From contig MNCI01007975.1 of assembly GCA_015680685.1 (NCBI GenBank), forward strand, positions 101,761-165,760: a DNA stretch of 64,000 bases. Direction: 5' to 3'. The notes beneath the pieces were generated by a model. That model saw nothing but the letters and a program-made list of their open reading frames with translations, was not told the DNA's origin and searched no databases. The position numbers were made by a program, and so were the translations under genes. The first letter of the stretch is position 1. Each line of letters begins with the position of its first letter. This stretch comes from Gnetum montanum (taxonomy: Eukaryota > Streptophyta > Gnetopsida > Gnetales > Gnetaceae). Shown here piece by piece: positions 43,673-55,238 of this stretch.

Positions 43673-46600
43673 TTATGATAACACACTTCGATGTAGTAGA
43701 TCGAGATTGGGAGGAGTGCACGAGTTGGTGTATCTGCTCCAAGGCTGCAAACAATAAAACAATTGATTAGTATCCAACTTTAACTTAGAAGTACAAGATA
43801 AAATTTGGAAATGCACAAGGCGAAGAATTTGAGATTTTTCCATAATATTTAAATGGTTAGAGTTGGACGAATTAGTGTTCTGGAAAAGAGCAGTGCATCT
43901 GCGCTTCCATATATAGTAAAGAATGAGGGGCCTAATAACTTTCCAAAGAAACTGAAGGTCAGTAGAGGGGGTGGCTAGAAAGCCGAATAAAATATCCTCA
44001 TGGGAAAACGTGCACAAAGGAAAAACTTTAGAAACCTACTCTCATGAAGACTAAGCGAAAGGGCAATGCCAGAAAACGTGGACAAAATCATCAGGACCTC
44101 CACAGAGAGGGCACTTAGGGTTTGAAATCCCAAGGTATTCACGACGTTTGCCAATAGGCAAGCCTTGATGCAGGAGGCACCAAAGAAATTGTTTAATTTT
44201 TGGAAGAGTCGGAAGGCTCCAAACTCATGAAAAGAGAGAGGGCCAAAACTGTTCAGACTCTTCTTTGTGCCATGATTGATTGCACCGATTAACAATCATA
44301 GAGGAATCATGCAACAACTGAAAGGGCACATGTGGTTTATAAGGAAGAAGGTTCGATCCATTAGTCCACTGAAAACCATGGAAGAGACTAAGAACCGAAG
44401 CATCCAAGTGCAAATGCTGATGAATGAAGTGATAAAGTCTATCAAGGCAATGGTGCATAATTCTGGAAGCCCCATATAAGTTTTTGAACATATCCCAAGT
44501 AATCCACTGATTGGTGAGACGAAGACATCTAAGGGAAACAACTTCCTTTTGAAACCAGATGGTGGCTATCCTGGCATTTGAGGTGGCTAGAGGAGCAGGA
44601 CATAGGGGCAGCCACCAAGGGAAAATCTTAGAAAGAAGAGTAGGATTGATATGAATATTATTCCAATTCACATGAGAATGTAAGACCTGCCAAGCCTTCC
44701 AAATGCTTTTGAAGACATGTGCTCTAGGAATGATAATGTCATGAGGAGAAAGGATCCAATTAATAGGGTGGATACCCTTCCAAATAGACCTATTCTTAGG
44801 GAATGTTTTTCGAAGCCTTAACTAAAGGAGATTCCCAATAATATTAGAGGCATCCAGGTGCTGAACCAACCACTTAGTGACAAGGGTGAGACCTTGCTTA
44901 AAGGAGTTCAAAAGGCCCAATCTGCCTTTGTTCTTAGGAAGAGTTACTATATTCCAGGTGACATGATGAAAGCCTTTTTGGGAGTCCTTAGACAACCACA
45001 TGAAGTCTCGAAATAAACGTTCAAGCTTTTGATAAGAAGCATGGGAAGGGGCCCAACATGACGAATAATAAACATGGGTAGAGGAAAAAATAGACTTACA
45101 GATTAGATACTTACCGGCGAGGGTGAGGGGTTTGGTTTTCCATTTTTCAAATTTTCTTTGAATTCGAGAAAGTACTTGGTCCCAGAGCTTTGACGTTGGG
45201 CCTCTAAAGCAAAAGGGGATTCCCAAAAGCTTAATGATCTCATGATCTTGAGTACGCTTCCAACTATAATTGGGCAAGTGACTGTAGTTATTGGTGAAGC
45301 TATAAATAGAAGATTTACGCCAATTTATAACAGATCTAGAGAGGGAGCAATATTGCTCTACTCGAGACAATAGACACTGCACATTATCAGCATTATTTTG
45401 AATAAGGAAAAAGGAGTCATCAGCGAAATGCATATTGAGGAGCTGATGTTGAGGAGAAGAAAGATGAACCCCAAATAAAACATTGTTTTGAATATCCAAG
45501 CTGATTTGATGACAAAGAAAATCAGCAACAATGATGAAGAGGTAAGGAGCAAGAGGGCAACCTTGCCTAACGGACCAATGAATAGAAAAGGAAGAAGTGA
45601 TGTCGAAGGTAGTCACGATTCACGCAGTAGCATCTGAGAATAAGCATTCAACCATATGAATGAACTTAGGGCCAAAACCCAATTTAGCCATTATTTGGAT
45701 AACGAAGTCCCACTTAATGTTATCATAGGCTTTAGCGTAGTCAAGCTTCATTAGGAGGATATCCTGACCCTCATCCTCAGCCCACTTAAGACCTTCCTAA
45801 GCAGCCACCACGTTATTTAATATGTATCTTCCTGGAACAAAGCTAGTCTGCTGGGGGGAAATAATAAGGGCAAGGATTTTCTTTAATCGCAAGGCCAAAC
45901 ATTTTGCCCAAATTTTGTAAACCACATTAAGTAAGGTGATAGGTCGTCAATTGGAGATATCAATAGGATCTCCTGATTTAGGGAGAAGACGAATAATCAC
46001 TTGGTTTAAGATTGGTCCCAAAGAACTAGTAAGCGTAGCCTCTTTGATAACATGGAAGAGGTCAGAACCTACCAGATCCCAATGCTTTTGGAAAAATTCG
46101 ACTGGAAAACCATCATAACCCGAGGCTTTCCTGGGGCTTAGGTTAAAGCAAGCCTGTTGAAGCTCAACTGGAGTAATATCGGCTTCTAAAATTGTTAGCA
46201 TAGAAGAATCAACTAGTTTAGGATAATTTAGAGTGGCTGCCGCAAGGGATGTGGGATCCATAGGAGAGGTGGTGAATAAGGCCTCAAAGTGTTCCTTAAG
46301 ATAAGAGAGAAGACTATTTTGGTCAGTGATAATGGATCCATTTATGGAGAGTTTATCTAAAGAGGGTGAAGGGGAGGATCGGTTAAGGTACTTAAAGAAT
46401 TCCTTACAGTGCTCATCTTGAATGTTTAGCCAAGTAAGGCAGCTTTTAATCAAGGCATCTTGTGCCTTATATACGTCCCAATGTTGAAAGGCAATACGGG
46501 CTCTGGCAAGCTCCCCTTAAAGGTGACTATTGAAGGGATCATCAGTTAGTTTGGTCGTAAGGTGCTCAATGGTAGAGCATATGTTGGTGTACTCTTGCCG

Positions 46601-46884
46601 AGAACGAGAAGCAACTTCCTTACCATAATGACTGGCAAGATTCCTGACTCTACTAGTAGTTCGAAGCCACCAATGGATCCAACCTTTGGACCTAAGGGTC
46701 TTGGTTCAGCGTTCCAAAGGCTAGAAAGAAGTTGTTGGGCGGAAGAAGAAGAGAAACATTGACTATGTAGCCTAAAGAGATGATAATTCCATCGTTGGTG
46801 GTCATTATGGATCTACATAGATAAAGTAATAGGGAAATGATCAGATAAGGTTGCGTGTTGGTGGACTTTAGTAGTAGAAAGGGT
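43673..46884 (-). pseudogene. LINE ORF2: endonuclease end, RT, zf-RVT
   Basis: The endonuclease end reads HATLSDHFPITLS (46813-46860). The linker WFRLHSQC-like block follows with shifts. RT begins PRKASGYDGFPVEFFQKHWD (46060-46130), then RPITLLNVVYKIWAKCLALR and WSVRQGCPLAPYLF. The catalytic MHFADD has its FADD at 45416-45427. The zf-RVT region reads PKIKQFLWCLLHQGLPIGKR and CPLCGGPDDFVHVFWHCPFA (44080-44200). Target-primed reverse transcription would be its role. Stops near 46510, 45945, 45795 and 44818 and frame changes inactivate it. Confidence 0.85.
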
Positions 46885-47648
46885 NNNNNNNNNNNNNNNN
46901 NNNNNNNNNNNNNNNNNNNNNNNNNNNNNNNNNNNNNNNNNNNNNNNNNNNNNNNNNNNNNNNNNNNNNNNNNNNNNNNNNNNNNNNNNNNNNNNNNNNN
47001 NNNNNNNNNNNNNNNNNNNNNNNNNNNNNNNNNNNNNNNNNNNNNNNNNNNNNNNNNNNNNNNNNNNNNNNNNNNNNNNNNNNNNNNNNNNNNNNNNNNN
47101 NNNNNNNNNNNNNNNNNNNNNNNNNNNNNNNNNNNNNNNNNNNNNNNNNNNNNNNNNNNNNNNNNNNNNNNNNNNNNNNNNNNNNNNNNNNNNNNNNNNN
47201 NNNNNNNNNNNNNNNNNNNNNNNNNNNNNNNNNNNNNNNNNNNNNNNNNNNNNNNNNNNNNNNNNNNNNNNNNNNNNNNNNNNNNNNNNNNNNNNNNNNN
47301 NNNNNNNNNNNNNNNNNNNNNNNNNNNNNNNNNNNNNNNNNNNNNNNNNNNNNNNNNNNNNNNNNNNNNNNNNNNNNNNNNNNNNNNNNNNNNNNNNNNN
47401 NNNNNNNNNNNNNNNNNNNNNNNNNNNNNNNNNNNNNNNNNNNNNNNNNNNNNNNNNNNNNNNNNNNNNNNNNNNNNNNNNNNNNNNNNNNNNNNNNNNN
47501 NNNNNNNNNNNNNNNNNNNNNNNNNNNNNNNNNNNNNNNNNNNNNNNNNNNNNNNNNNNNNNNNNNNNNNNNNNNNNNNNNNNNNNNNNNNNNNNNNNNN
47601 NNNNNNNNNNNNNNNNNNNNNNNNNNNNNNNNNNNNNNNNNNNNNNNN
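46885..47648. other. Assembly gap (764 N)
   Basis: Unknown sequence. The LINE would need the end of ORF1 and nearly the whole endonuclease here, so the true length is probably about 1 kb or more. Confidence 0.99.
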
Positions 47649-48351
47649 AGTAGCTACAAGAGTTAGGAAGATAAAAATAGTCTACCTTTTGATTAAAAAA
47701 TTTGCCTCCAGCTCCTAAGGTCAAAGTGGTTTTCTTTTGGGAAATGTCTAGTTCGATATAGTAGTGATGAAAGTGAGCCTCGTTAACCTCAATTCCATGG
47801 TCGGAGATGACTCGACCTAAGGTGCTAACTATATCTCGCTCAACAGGTGAAAAGATTAAAGGAAGATGAGGTAGCTCTACATAACAAAGGATAATATTAA
47901 AGGCTGGGTCGCTGACATTGAAATCAAATTTCCATGCCCGAGCAATAAGTGTAGCATTACGAGCAGGAAAAATTTGAAGAGAGAGAGCTTTCTCGATGTG
48001 AGAAGCCTCAGAAAGTTCAATAAGGACAAAATTACGAGCATAGTATCGAGTGTGTAAGACTTGTATTCTGTGGGCTTGTAAAATAGTTTTAATATGCAAA
48101 TTGATGCTTAATGATCGAGGTAGATAACCTACTATTTGAAAAAAAATAAAGCATGCAAAAAAATCTTGAGAAATAGATTCAAAAATATCTTCAGGTAAAA
48201 GAAAATCCAAGGATTCTGAATTGGGAGAACTTCCCTGAGGTGAAGAAGTAGCACCCACTGAAGATTTGTCCATATCCTTGCATGAAAGGAGCTCCACGTT
48301 GATTGGAACTAGCTCAACGTCGGTAATAACACAGTGATAGCCCTGGCACAA
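47649..48351 (-). pseudogene. LINE ORF1 (gag-like, DUF4283 type), partial
   Basis: The frame runs from MCQGYHCVITDVELVP through DFFACFIFFQIVGYLPRSLS to RAWKFDFNVSDPAFNIILCY then VELPHLPLIFSPVERDIV. This is the order of the plant LINE ORF1 domain: strand-rich N-terminus, then a W-P-F-D block, then V-x-L-P-x-L-P. It would bind LINE RNA. The C-terminal zinc knuckle, if any, lies in the gap. The start codon is uncertain. Confidence 0.7.
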
Positions 48352-48812
48352 CCTACAACAATAGCACCATAAAGCAGACCCTGTTGCCCATTGTTAACGC
48401 TAGAGCGCGGTGTAGCAGCCCTGGCTCACAGCCACCAAAGCGCGACCCTCGTGGTAGATGGTCTAGCGCTCCTAGATCCTCTTTTTAGAGTTTCCCTAGT
48501 TCTGGTTTCAGATCTGATTCCAGATCTGGGTTTAATCCCAGATCTGCAAACAGGGGTTTCAACTCTGGTAGATCTGGATCTAAGTCCAGATCTGCATGGC
48601 CTTTTGCTCCTGTGTTTGCTCCATCACCCGCCTGGATCACTACTTCTAGATCTGATTCTTTCTGCGGATGCTCTCACGGTCCAGGCCGTGGCCGAGGACG
48701 TGGCCACAACAGCAGCGTGCGTTCCGCTTCTCAGGCCATATTCAGATAGACCTTTGGTTTTCGCGTTCAGGCAAAAGTTGAAATTTTTTTTTCAAAAATC
48801 CAATTCAAAGCC
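48352..48812 (-). other. LINE 5' region with AGATCT repeats
   Basis: Between 48505 and 48665 the palindrome CAGATCTG or a close variant occurs about eight times, with GGATCTAGATC spacers. The stretch may be leader or the beginning of ORF1 (Asp/Pro/Arg repeats in some frames). It is GC-rich compared with its surroundings. Confidence 0.6.
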
Positions 48813-48828
48813 GTTAGGTATATTTAGT

Positions 48829-50055
48829 ACTAGTTTGGAGTCATTTTCATGTATTTTCTGATTTGTGAGTCACAACTAGTTGCAGTCTTAATTGAGAGGT
48901 TATTGCGAGATGTAATCACTTGCACCGAGTCTTAAACCAAAAAAAAAAAATGTTGTTAGCTCAATACACATATTGCAAGCTCATGCAAGTTGTAGTAAGT
49001 TGTTGTAGGAGATAGTTGCAAGCTCATGTAAATAACAATGGGTTGTAACTACTTTAGGTGCTATTGAGAAAACTTATAGGTTCTTAGTGTGAGTCATTGT
49101 CAATTGCAATCCAAGTAAATAATGAGCTCATATGAATTGCAATGTCATGCACTTATACTAACATGGATTTTGGATTTTTAGGCACTTTATGAGTGCTAGC
49201 TGGCTACAAGTCACAACCAACCTAAACTATAAGCAAATGCAAGTCACAGTTCCTCATAATTGGTAAAAAAGTTTATTTGTTTTCTTCCCATCCCACCCCT
49301 ATTTTTTTTGTTTTTTTTTTGAAAAGGGTATGAATTAAAAGGAAAGCCCAATGGTTGGGAGGAAGACCAACAATTAGTTCAAGGCCATAAAAGGGGGAAG
49401 TAATCTTAATCTAGGTAAGCAACTTAAAATTTCTTATGAGTTAAGTGTGAGACTCTATTTTGCCATTGTCTTGTACTCATCTTCAACAGTTTGTTGGAGT
49501 TGGAAAGTAAGTGTTGTATGAGTTTTGTTTGAAATTTTTTATATTTGTTTCTTCCAACATTTGTACATTGATTTTATATGAATAAAAAAGTTGCTTTCTT
49601 TTCTTATTCTTTGAGCTCTTGAAAATCCTTGAGTTTTAAGATAACTTTGACGTGAATTTTGTCTTGAAGGTTGAGATCATTACCAGATGATGAAATGTCT
49701 AATCTAGCAAAAATTCTAGGTCTAAATCAAATATTCAAAATAATTCTTTTAAAACTTTAGTACCTATGTTACCATAAGAAATCTCATGTACATTTAGAAA
49801 TTTTCAAAAGAGTGGTATTGAAAGATACTAGATAGTATGAATAGTGTAGATGATAAAATTTGAGAATTTTGTTAATGTTCAAACATCAATTTTTTATTTT
49901 ATCTTTAATACTCAGTACTATAATTAACAAATGGAAACATTGAACCAAAACTTAATACCCAAAAATCTAAAAATCTAAGATTGCTCTTCTACATGGTAAT
50001 AGATGTGTAGATTGATTCTTTCATCATAAAAATGAGTTGATTTCTCCTAGTTAAT
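48829..50055. other. Intergenic DNA without recognisable feature
   Basis: AT-rich, with repeated words such as TTGCAAGCTCATG (48970 and 49015). No coding frame or TE boundary is recognised up to the LTR of F. Confidence 0.5.
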
Positions 50056-51078
50056 TGATGAGCGTCGAGGTACCCCTATGCTCAACCATACAAATACAAG
50101 CGTTTCACGCACGATCCAGTCAAATTCCAAGGACTAAGTGCTTACACGCCTTGATGGAACACTCAGGGTTAATCAATCGTTGTCTTCCCAAACTTACTTG
50201 TATTGTCACGATTGTATGGTTAAGTAAGCTTGAGGCATATGATTTTTATAGCTTTTATGTTTTTATGTCCTACTACTAATAAGGGAGGAGAGAGAGAGAT
50301 AACTAAGTGACTAATTCAACTTAACTACTAATTAACTAGGCTTTAACTAATCCTAACATCAGTATTCGTTCTCACTTGCCGTACACATCCTGAACCAACA
50401 CAACACTACTAGGATTACCAAACGCTAATCGTTACTGGGTTACCAAGTGTTACATGCATGCTCGAAGTGATCGTACTATGTGTGCTAATAATAGAAATGT
50501 AAAGTGCATAAAATAAAATAAAATAATAACATAAAATAAATGTAGAAGACAATAAAATAAAGGAAATGAGTAAGAAAACAAATTTCAAGTATTGCAAGGA
50601 TGAATCCAAGAGCTCATCTTTATTGCTGTACACAAGGTGTGCTCAGGTACACAATGTTTGAATAAAGATCCGTCCACACTTAGACCTCCTGCTGCGGGCA
50701 CTTGGAAAATACTATAACTTGACTCCTAAAAGACTTCTCTAAGACTTCTTCTTTATTCTTCTTCTTCTTGACTTCTTGACTTCCCTCTATTGTGTGCCTA
50801 GGCACTGTATTTATAGGCTTGGAAGCAACTACTCTAATAATTACAAAAACTGCCACTTTAATTTTAGAGAAATTGCCCCTCTAATTTTAGAGAGAAACCA
50901 CCACTCTAATTTTAGAGAAACTACCCCTCTAATTTTAGAGAGAAACTACTACTCTAATTTTAGAGAAACTGCCCCTCTAGTTTTAGAGAAACTACCACTC
51001 TAATAATAACCATTCTAATAATTAGAGTAACTGCTCTAATAATAACCACTCTAATAATTAGAGTACCCACTCTCATCA
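50056..51078 (-). repeat. 3' LTR of element F (TTTTAGAG-type U3)
   Basis: It is 1,023 bp. On the minus strand the U3 carries six to seven CTCTAAAATTAGAG/TTTCTCTAAAATTAGAG units and CTCTAATTATTAG units before the TATA box (CTATAAATA, 50809-50818). R-U5 matches the other Athila-like LTRs. Confidence 0.9.
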
Positions 51079-51643
51079 TACTGCCACGACTGAATAAAAA
51101 CTCATCCTCAAGTTCCTTACAAAATATTAGGAAGGTATGGAATTATTAACTAATTGACAACTGACGAATGATAGACTCAACGTGCTTGGTGAACGGATCA
51201 ATAAGCATATTACAACATTGTTGTGAACACTCGTACATAAATGACATCCAAGCCTTTATTTGGCAGCTTGTAGAGAAAGAGAGAGAAAGAAAATGAAGTG
51301 TGTTGCTGCCAATGCTAAGATTATTCCTTCCATTATTTATCTATAGCCACGCCACCAGACTTGCTCCTTTCGTAAATGCTCCAGTTCCGGTCCATCCTGA
51401 GTGCTTCCTCCAAGCCCAGTCCATTATTTGTATGATCGCCATTTGCACACACAACACAGTTACAAATGAGCAAGGATCGACAAACCACAATGCAGTTGAT
51501 ACCTTGCCTCGAGATGAAGCGCATTGGCTGAGTTGTGGTTATGGCAAAAACTAGTTTGGAGATTTATCATAGGTGACTACCCAAGGTGTAGGGGTTAGGC
51601 GAATAATAAAATGGAGAAAATTAAAAAATTTGTGCTAGGGCCT
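51079..51643 (-). other. 3' noncoding region of F, distal part
   Basis: It starts with the polypurine tract (minus: TCAGTCGTGGCAGTA, 51079-51093). The ATG of the MAIIQ frame (minus, about 51440) is conserved with A, but its frame has a stop after about 32 codons. It ends in the G insertion site GGCCT. Confidence 0.7.
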
Positions 51644-52547
51644 TGATGAGTGGTGAGGTATCCCTACACTCAACCATACGAATAGGGGTGTTTCACACGC
51701 GATCCAGTCGAACTCTAAGGACTAAGTGCTTACGCACCGTATGGAACACTTAAGGTTAATCAATCATTGTCTTCCCAAGCTTACTTATATTTTTCATGGT
51801 TATATGGTTAAGTAAGCTTGAGGCATGTGATTTTTATGTCTTTTGTCTTTTTATCGCCTATGCTAAGAGAGGAAAGGGTGAAGAGACTAAGTAACTAACT
51901 TTCACTAACTAAGCTTTAATCATCCTAGCATTAGTATTCGTTCCCACTTGCCGTACACACCTTGAACCAATGCAATACTACTAGGATTACCAAACGCTAT
52001 TTGTTAGTGGGTTACCAAGCATAGCACACGTGCTCGAAGCGGTTGTACTGAATGCACTTAACTAAGAGAGTTGAGGGTTGAGAGAGATTAATTATCTAAG
52101 AAAGCAATTAAGCATTTAACATTAATTAAAGTCCTATTTACCTTAGTCCATATGGTGTAAGGTTTATCAGAAAGTTCATCTTTATGAGGGTTGAGAGAGA
52201 TTAATTATCTAAGAAAGCAATTAAGCATTTAACATTAATTAAAGTCCTATTTACCTTAGTCCATAAGGTGTAAGGTTTATCAGAAAGTTCATCTTTATTT
52301 CCATACACAAATGTGTGCTTAGGTACAGTTTTCTTGAATAAAGATCCGTTCACTTTGAGACTCCTACTGTGGGCACATGGAAATTATTCTATCTTTGCAA
52401 TGGTAAAATTGCTAGAGTTTAGCTAAGGGTCTAGATCTAGATGATCTTACAAGGGAAAGCCACCTCTTATATATAGATAAGGCAATGGGATGCGATATTG
52501 CAGGGGCCGACGCGATATCGTAGCCCATGCGATATCGCGTCCCATCA
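51644..52547 (-). repeat. 3' LTR of element G with internal duplication
   Basis: It is 904 bp against 737 in the 5' LTR. Most of the difference is a 113-bp tandem duplication (52073-52185 and 52186-52298) with one mismatch. The U3 has GATATCGC repeats. Confidence 0.9.
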
Positions 52548-54502
52548 TACCCCCATGACTAAATGAAAACTCGTCCTTGAGTTCCTTACAAAAAATTGGG
52601 AAGGTATGGGATTATTGACTTGAATGAGACTAATGGTGAATGGTGTGATATGTGAACAGATCATCATTACAATACATGGAAAAATTTAGTGTTCATGACA
52701 ATAAGAGTGAACACTATACACATTTGACATCTAACCTTATTTTGTAGCTGGAAGAGAAGAGAGAAGAGAGAGGGAAAAAAAGAGGTTTGTTGCTGCTGAT
52801 GCCAAGATTGCACCTTTCATTGTCCATCCATAAGTGCATCATCAATCCTATTCCTTGCATAATTACTTTAGCACTAGTCCATTCCAAGTGTTTCCTTCAA
52901 ATCCAATCCATTGTTGTATGATTGCCATTTGCACACACAACATAGTCTTATGTTAGCAAGGGTAAATGAATCATAATGCAATTGATACCTTGCTTTAGTG
53001 TAAGGTCCATTGGCTAAGTTGTATATGGCAATATGGATCTGGAGATATAATACTGGTGGCTACCCAAGGTGTAGGGATTAGGAGAAAAATCAAAAAAATT
53101 GGACTAGAAACCCCATGACTGAGAGCGAACCTTCGATAGCAAGAGAATGGAGAAAAAGAAAAGGAACAAGAAATAGGGAGAAAAAGAAACAACGACAACA
53201 CCGATAAAATGGATGTCAAAGATGGAGATGAACAAAATAAATGTTGATTGCAAAAATGTTTAAGGGAAAGAAATTAACGAATGCACCAAATAGGAATGCC
53301 AGTGGGTCCTCCCCAAAGTAGGCTCATGCCCTTAAAGCCTTGACAATCCCACATTCAAAGAGTCTATAGGCTCTAGAAATGTCATTTGGAAGCAAGAGTT
53401 AAAGTCTTAACCACAAGAGTTTACCAAAAAGAAAACAATGCATTAACCAAAATATGGACTACTGATACAATTGGCAATGAGGTGAAAAATGGAGAAAGAA
53501 TGATTGAAAGAAAATAATGGAATGAAATCTCAAGAACAAGGTGGTGTACAACCCCTTGTGTATTAATGGTTAATGTGACTTAGTAGATCTCATTTTAAAT
53601 CCAACCTCAAACAAACCACATCCAGTGACTTCGCATTAATACATTCAGCTAATCCATCCACCTAAAGTAACATGAATGCCTCCACCAAAGAGCCACCACC
53701 ATTTTGATGAAATGAAAGAGGAGAAAGTAGGAAGCGAGAAGGGCCTTAGTTAGAGGAAATGTGTTTATTTCAGTTCCATAACTAGTGCTTGTAGCCTAGA
53801 TGATTATTTTTTCTAAGGGGTGTGCTTTGAATTCTCACTATTTCTTTTATTTTTTTTGCTATTTTTTTTATGTTTTGCATGAGAACCACACCATGCAAAG
53901 ACTTATTATTTTTATTAGCTCAGCCTCCCAATAATGGAGCAACATCGGAATGGTATGGAAGACTTAAGAAGAAGGCATCCAAGCACCCAAGAGAATGGCC
54001 AACACAAATGCATCAAGTTCCCTTGAAGTCACACCCTTTTCAATCCTTGAGTCCTTCCTTAGTTTGAGAAATGCTTAGTCACCGATTTGTTAATAGTTCT
54101 TATTAGTGAGAAAGAGACTATACAGTTCCAAGCTAAGAGAGACCATAAAAATTTATGGGTGTATGGATGAAGTGGACTTATTGCCTCTTATATCAAAAAA
54201 ATTATACCTTAGTATCAACATCATAACTTAAAGGTAAAAACCAAAAATTAGCAATCAATGGAATACAGATCATACCACCATTAGGAGCACTTATTAACGA
54301 ATTAAACAAAATAAACAAACACATAAATAAATGAAAAATTATGAACGATGTTGTGAAACAAAAACAAGAAAAGCTAAAGAAATTTGTAAAAAAAAATATG
54401 TAAAACAAAAATTTAAAAAGAAATTGAGGGCCTCAAATGATTAGCATAGGTGGCCATCTCCCCCATGACTAAGTTAGAAGGGAGAGATTCGAAATAATGA
54501 GC
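52548..54502 (-). other. 3' noncoding region of element G
   Basis: The polypurine tract TTAGTCATGGGGGTA (minus) is at 52548-52562. Further motif copies are at about 53111 (CAGTCATGGGG) and 54461 (TAGTCATGGGGGAGATGG). The arms TTTGCATGGTGTGGTTCTCA and GTGAGAATTCAAAGCACACC flank an A-rich centre near 53825-53900. No gene is seen. Confidence 0.65.
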
Positions 54503-55238
54503 ATTTGTTTGAATTTTTTAGAAATGTCCAACTTCTTCCAATTGATGATTTCAAGTTCAACGTTGGAAGTTGGCGACGCTCACGCTCTAGTGTATCTATG
54601 CTTTCGACATGGTCGCAAGTTGGTCCCCCAGTTAGTTCCATGCATATTGGTGAGTTCCTCTCTTGAATAGCTGTCAACCACTGGGTGTTTTCTTGTTGTG
54701 TGGTTGCTACATACAGGCACCTTTGTATGTTAACCTCTAGTGCACACTGGTTGCATGCAGACAATGCTGAACATTCCTGTACACCATCACCCTTTGTATC
54801 ACTGTATGTGATGCATGGAACTTTCTTCTTCTCGATCTTACCACAAGTGTTTTCCTTAGATATTTCTAGGGAAAGATTGTAGATTCTTAGGCATGCATTT
54901 ATGGTACTTAGCCATGCCCTCCCCATTATTATTAGGAAGTACCCTTTGTCATTGTTCACTTGAATCACTAGGAAATCAGCTGGGTATGACCACCCACACA
55001 CAGTGGTAACGATGTGCTCCACTAGTCCCAAAGGGACAATGATGGATTGGTTAGCCAGCTCAAGTTGAATATTGCTCTTCCTCAATGGAGGTAGGTTCCA
55101 AGCTTTGTAAATTTTTTGTGATATTAAGTTGACTCTGGAACCTGAGTCCAGAAGAGCTTTACATGGTTCATTCCCAACAACTTGATGATAGATTAGAGGA
55201 CTTCTAGGATCAAAGAATTTCTTGGGAAGATGGCCCAC
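54503..55238 (-). pseudogene. pol: Protease of element G
   Basis: This is the longest open protease frame in the window: PLIYHQVVGNEPCKALLDSG, then SRVNLISQKIYKAW, VPLGLVEHIVTTVCGWSYPA and IIMGRAWLSTINACLRIYNL. The Asp-Ser-Gly active site is intact. The linker with CSALSACNQCALEVN and LYVATTQQENTQWLTA continues uninterrupted to the deletion junction, where the frame runs into noncoding DNA. It could still encode a proteolytic domain if expressed. Confidence 0.75.

Larger units (their letters stand above)
43418..48812 (-). mobile_element. L1-type LINE with 16-bp target duplication
   Basis: It is flanked by GTTAGGTATATTTAGT at 43402-43417 and 48813-48828. On the minus strand it has a 5' region, an ORF1 with an RNA-binding gag-like domain, the last block of an endonuclease, RT with FADD, and a zf-RVT region. 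It lacks a poly(A) tail and ends GGGGTCCGACACCCCCCC. An assembly gap (46885-47648) hides the ORF1/endonuclease junction. ORF2 carries several stops, so the copy is dead. Confidence 0.9.

Noticed and set aside
46855-47718. 287-codon plus-strand ORF
   Set aside because: It consists almost entirely of Ns.
46813-48351. 512-codon ORF crossing the gap
   Set aside because: The middle is Ns; the two ends belong to LINE ORF1 and the end of the endonuclease, which are separate genes.
48391-48861. 156-codon plus-strand ORF with Leu/Asp repeats
   Set aside because: Antisense to the LINE 5' region; it is kept open by the AGATCT repeats and runs past the target duplication.
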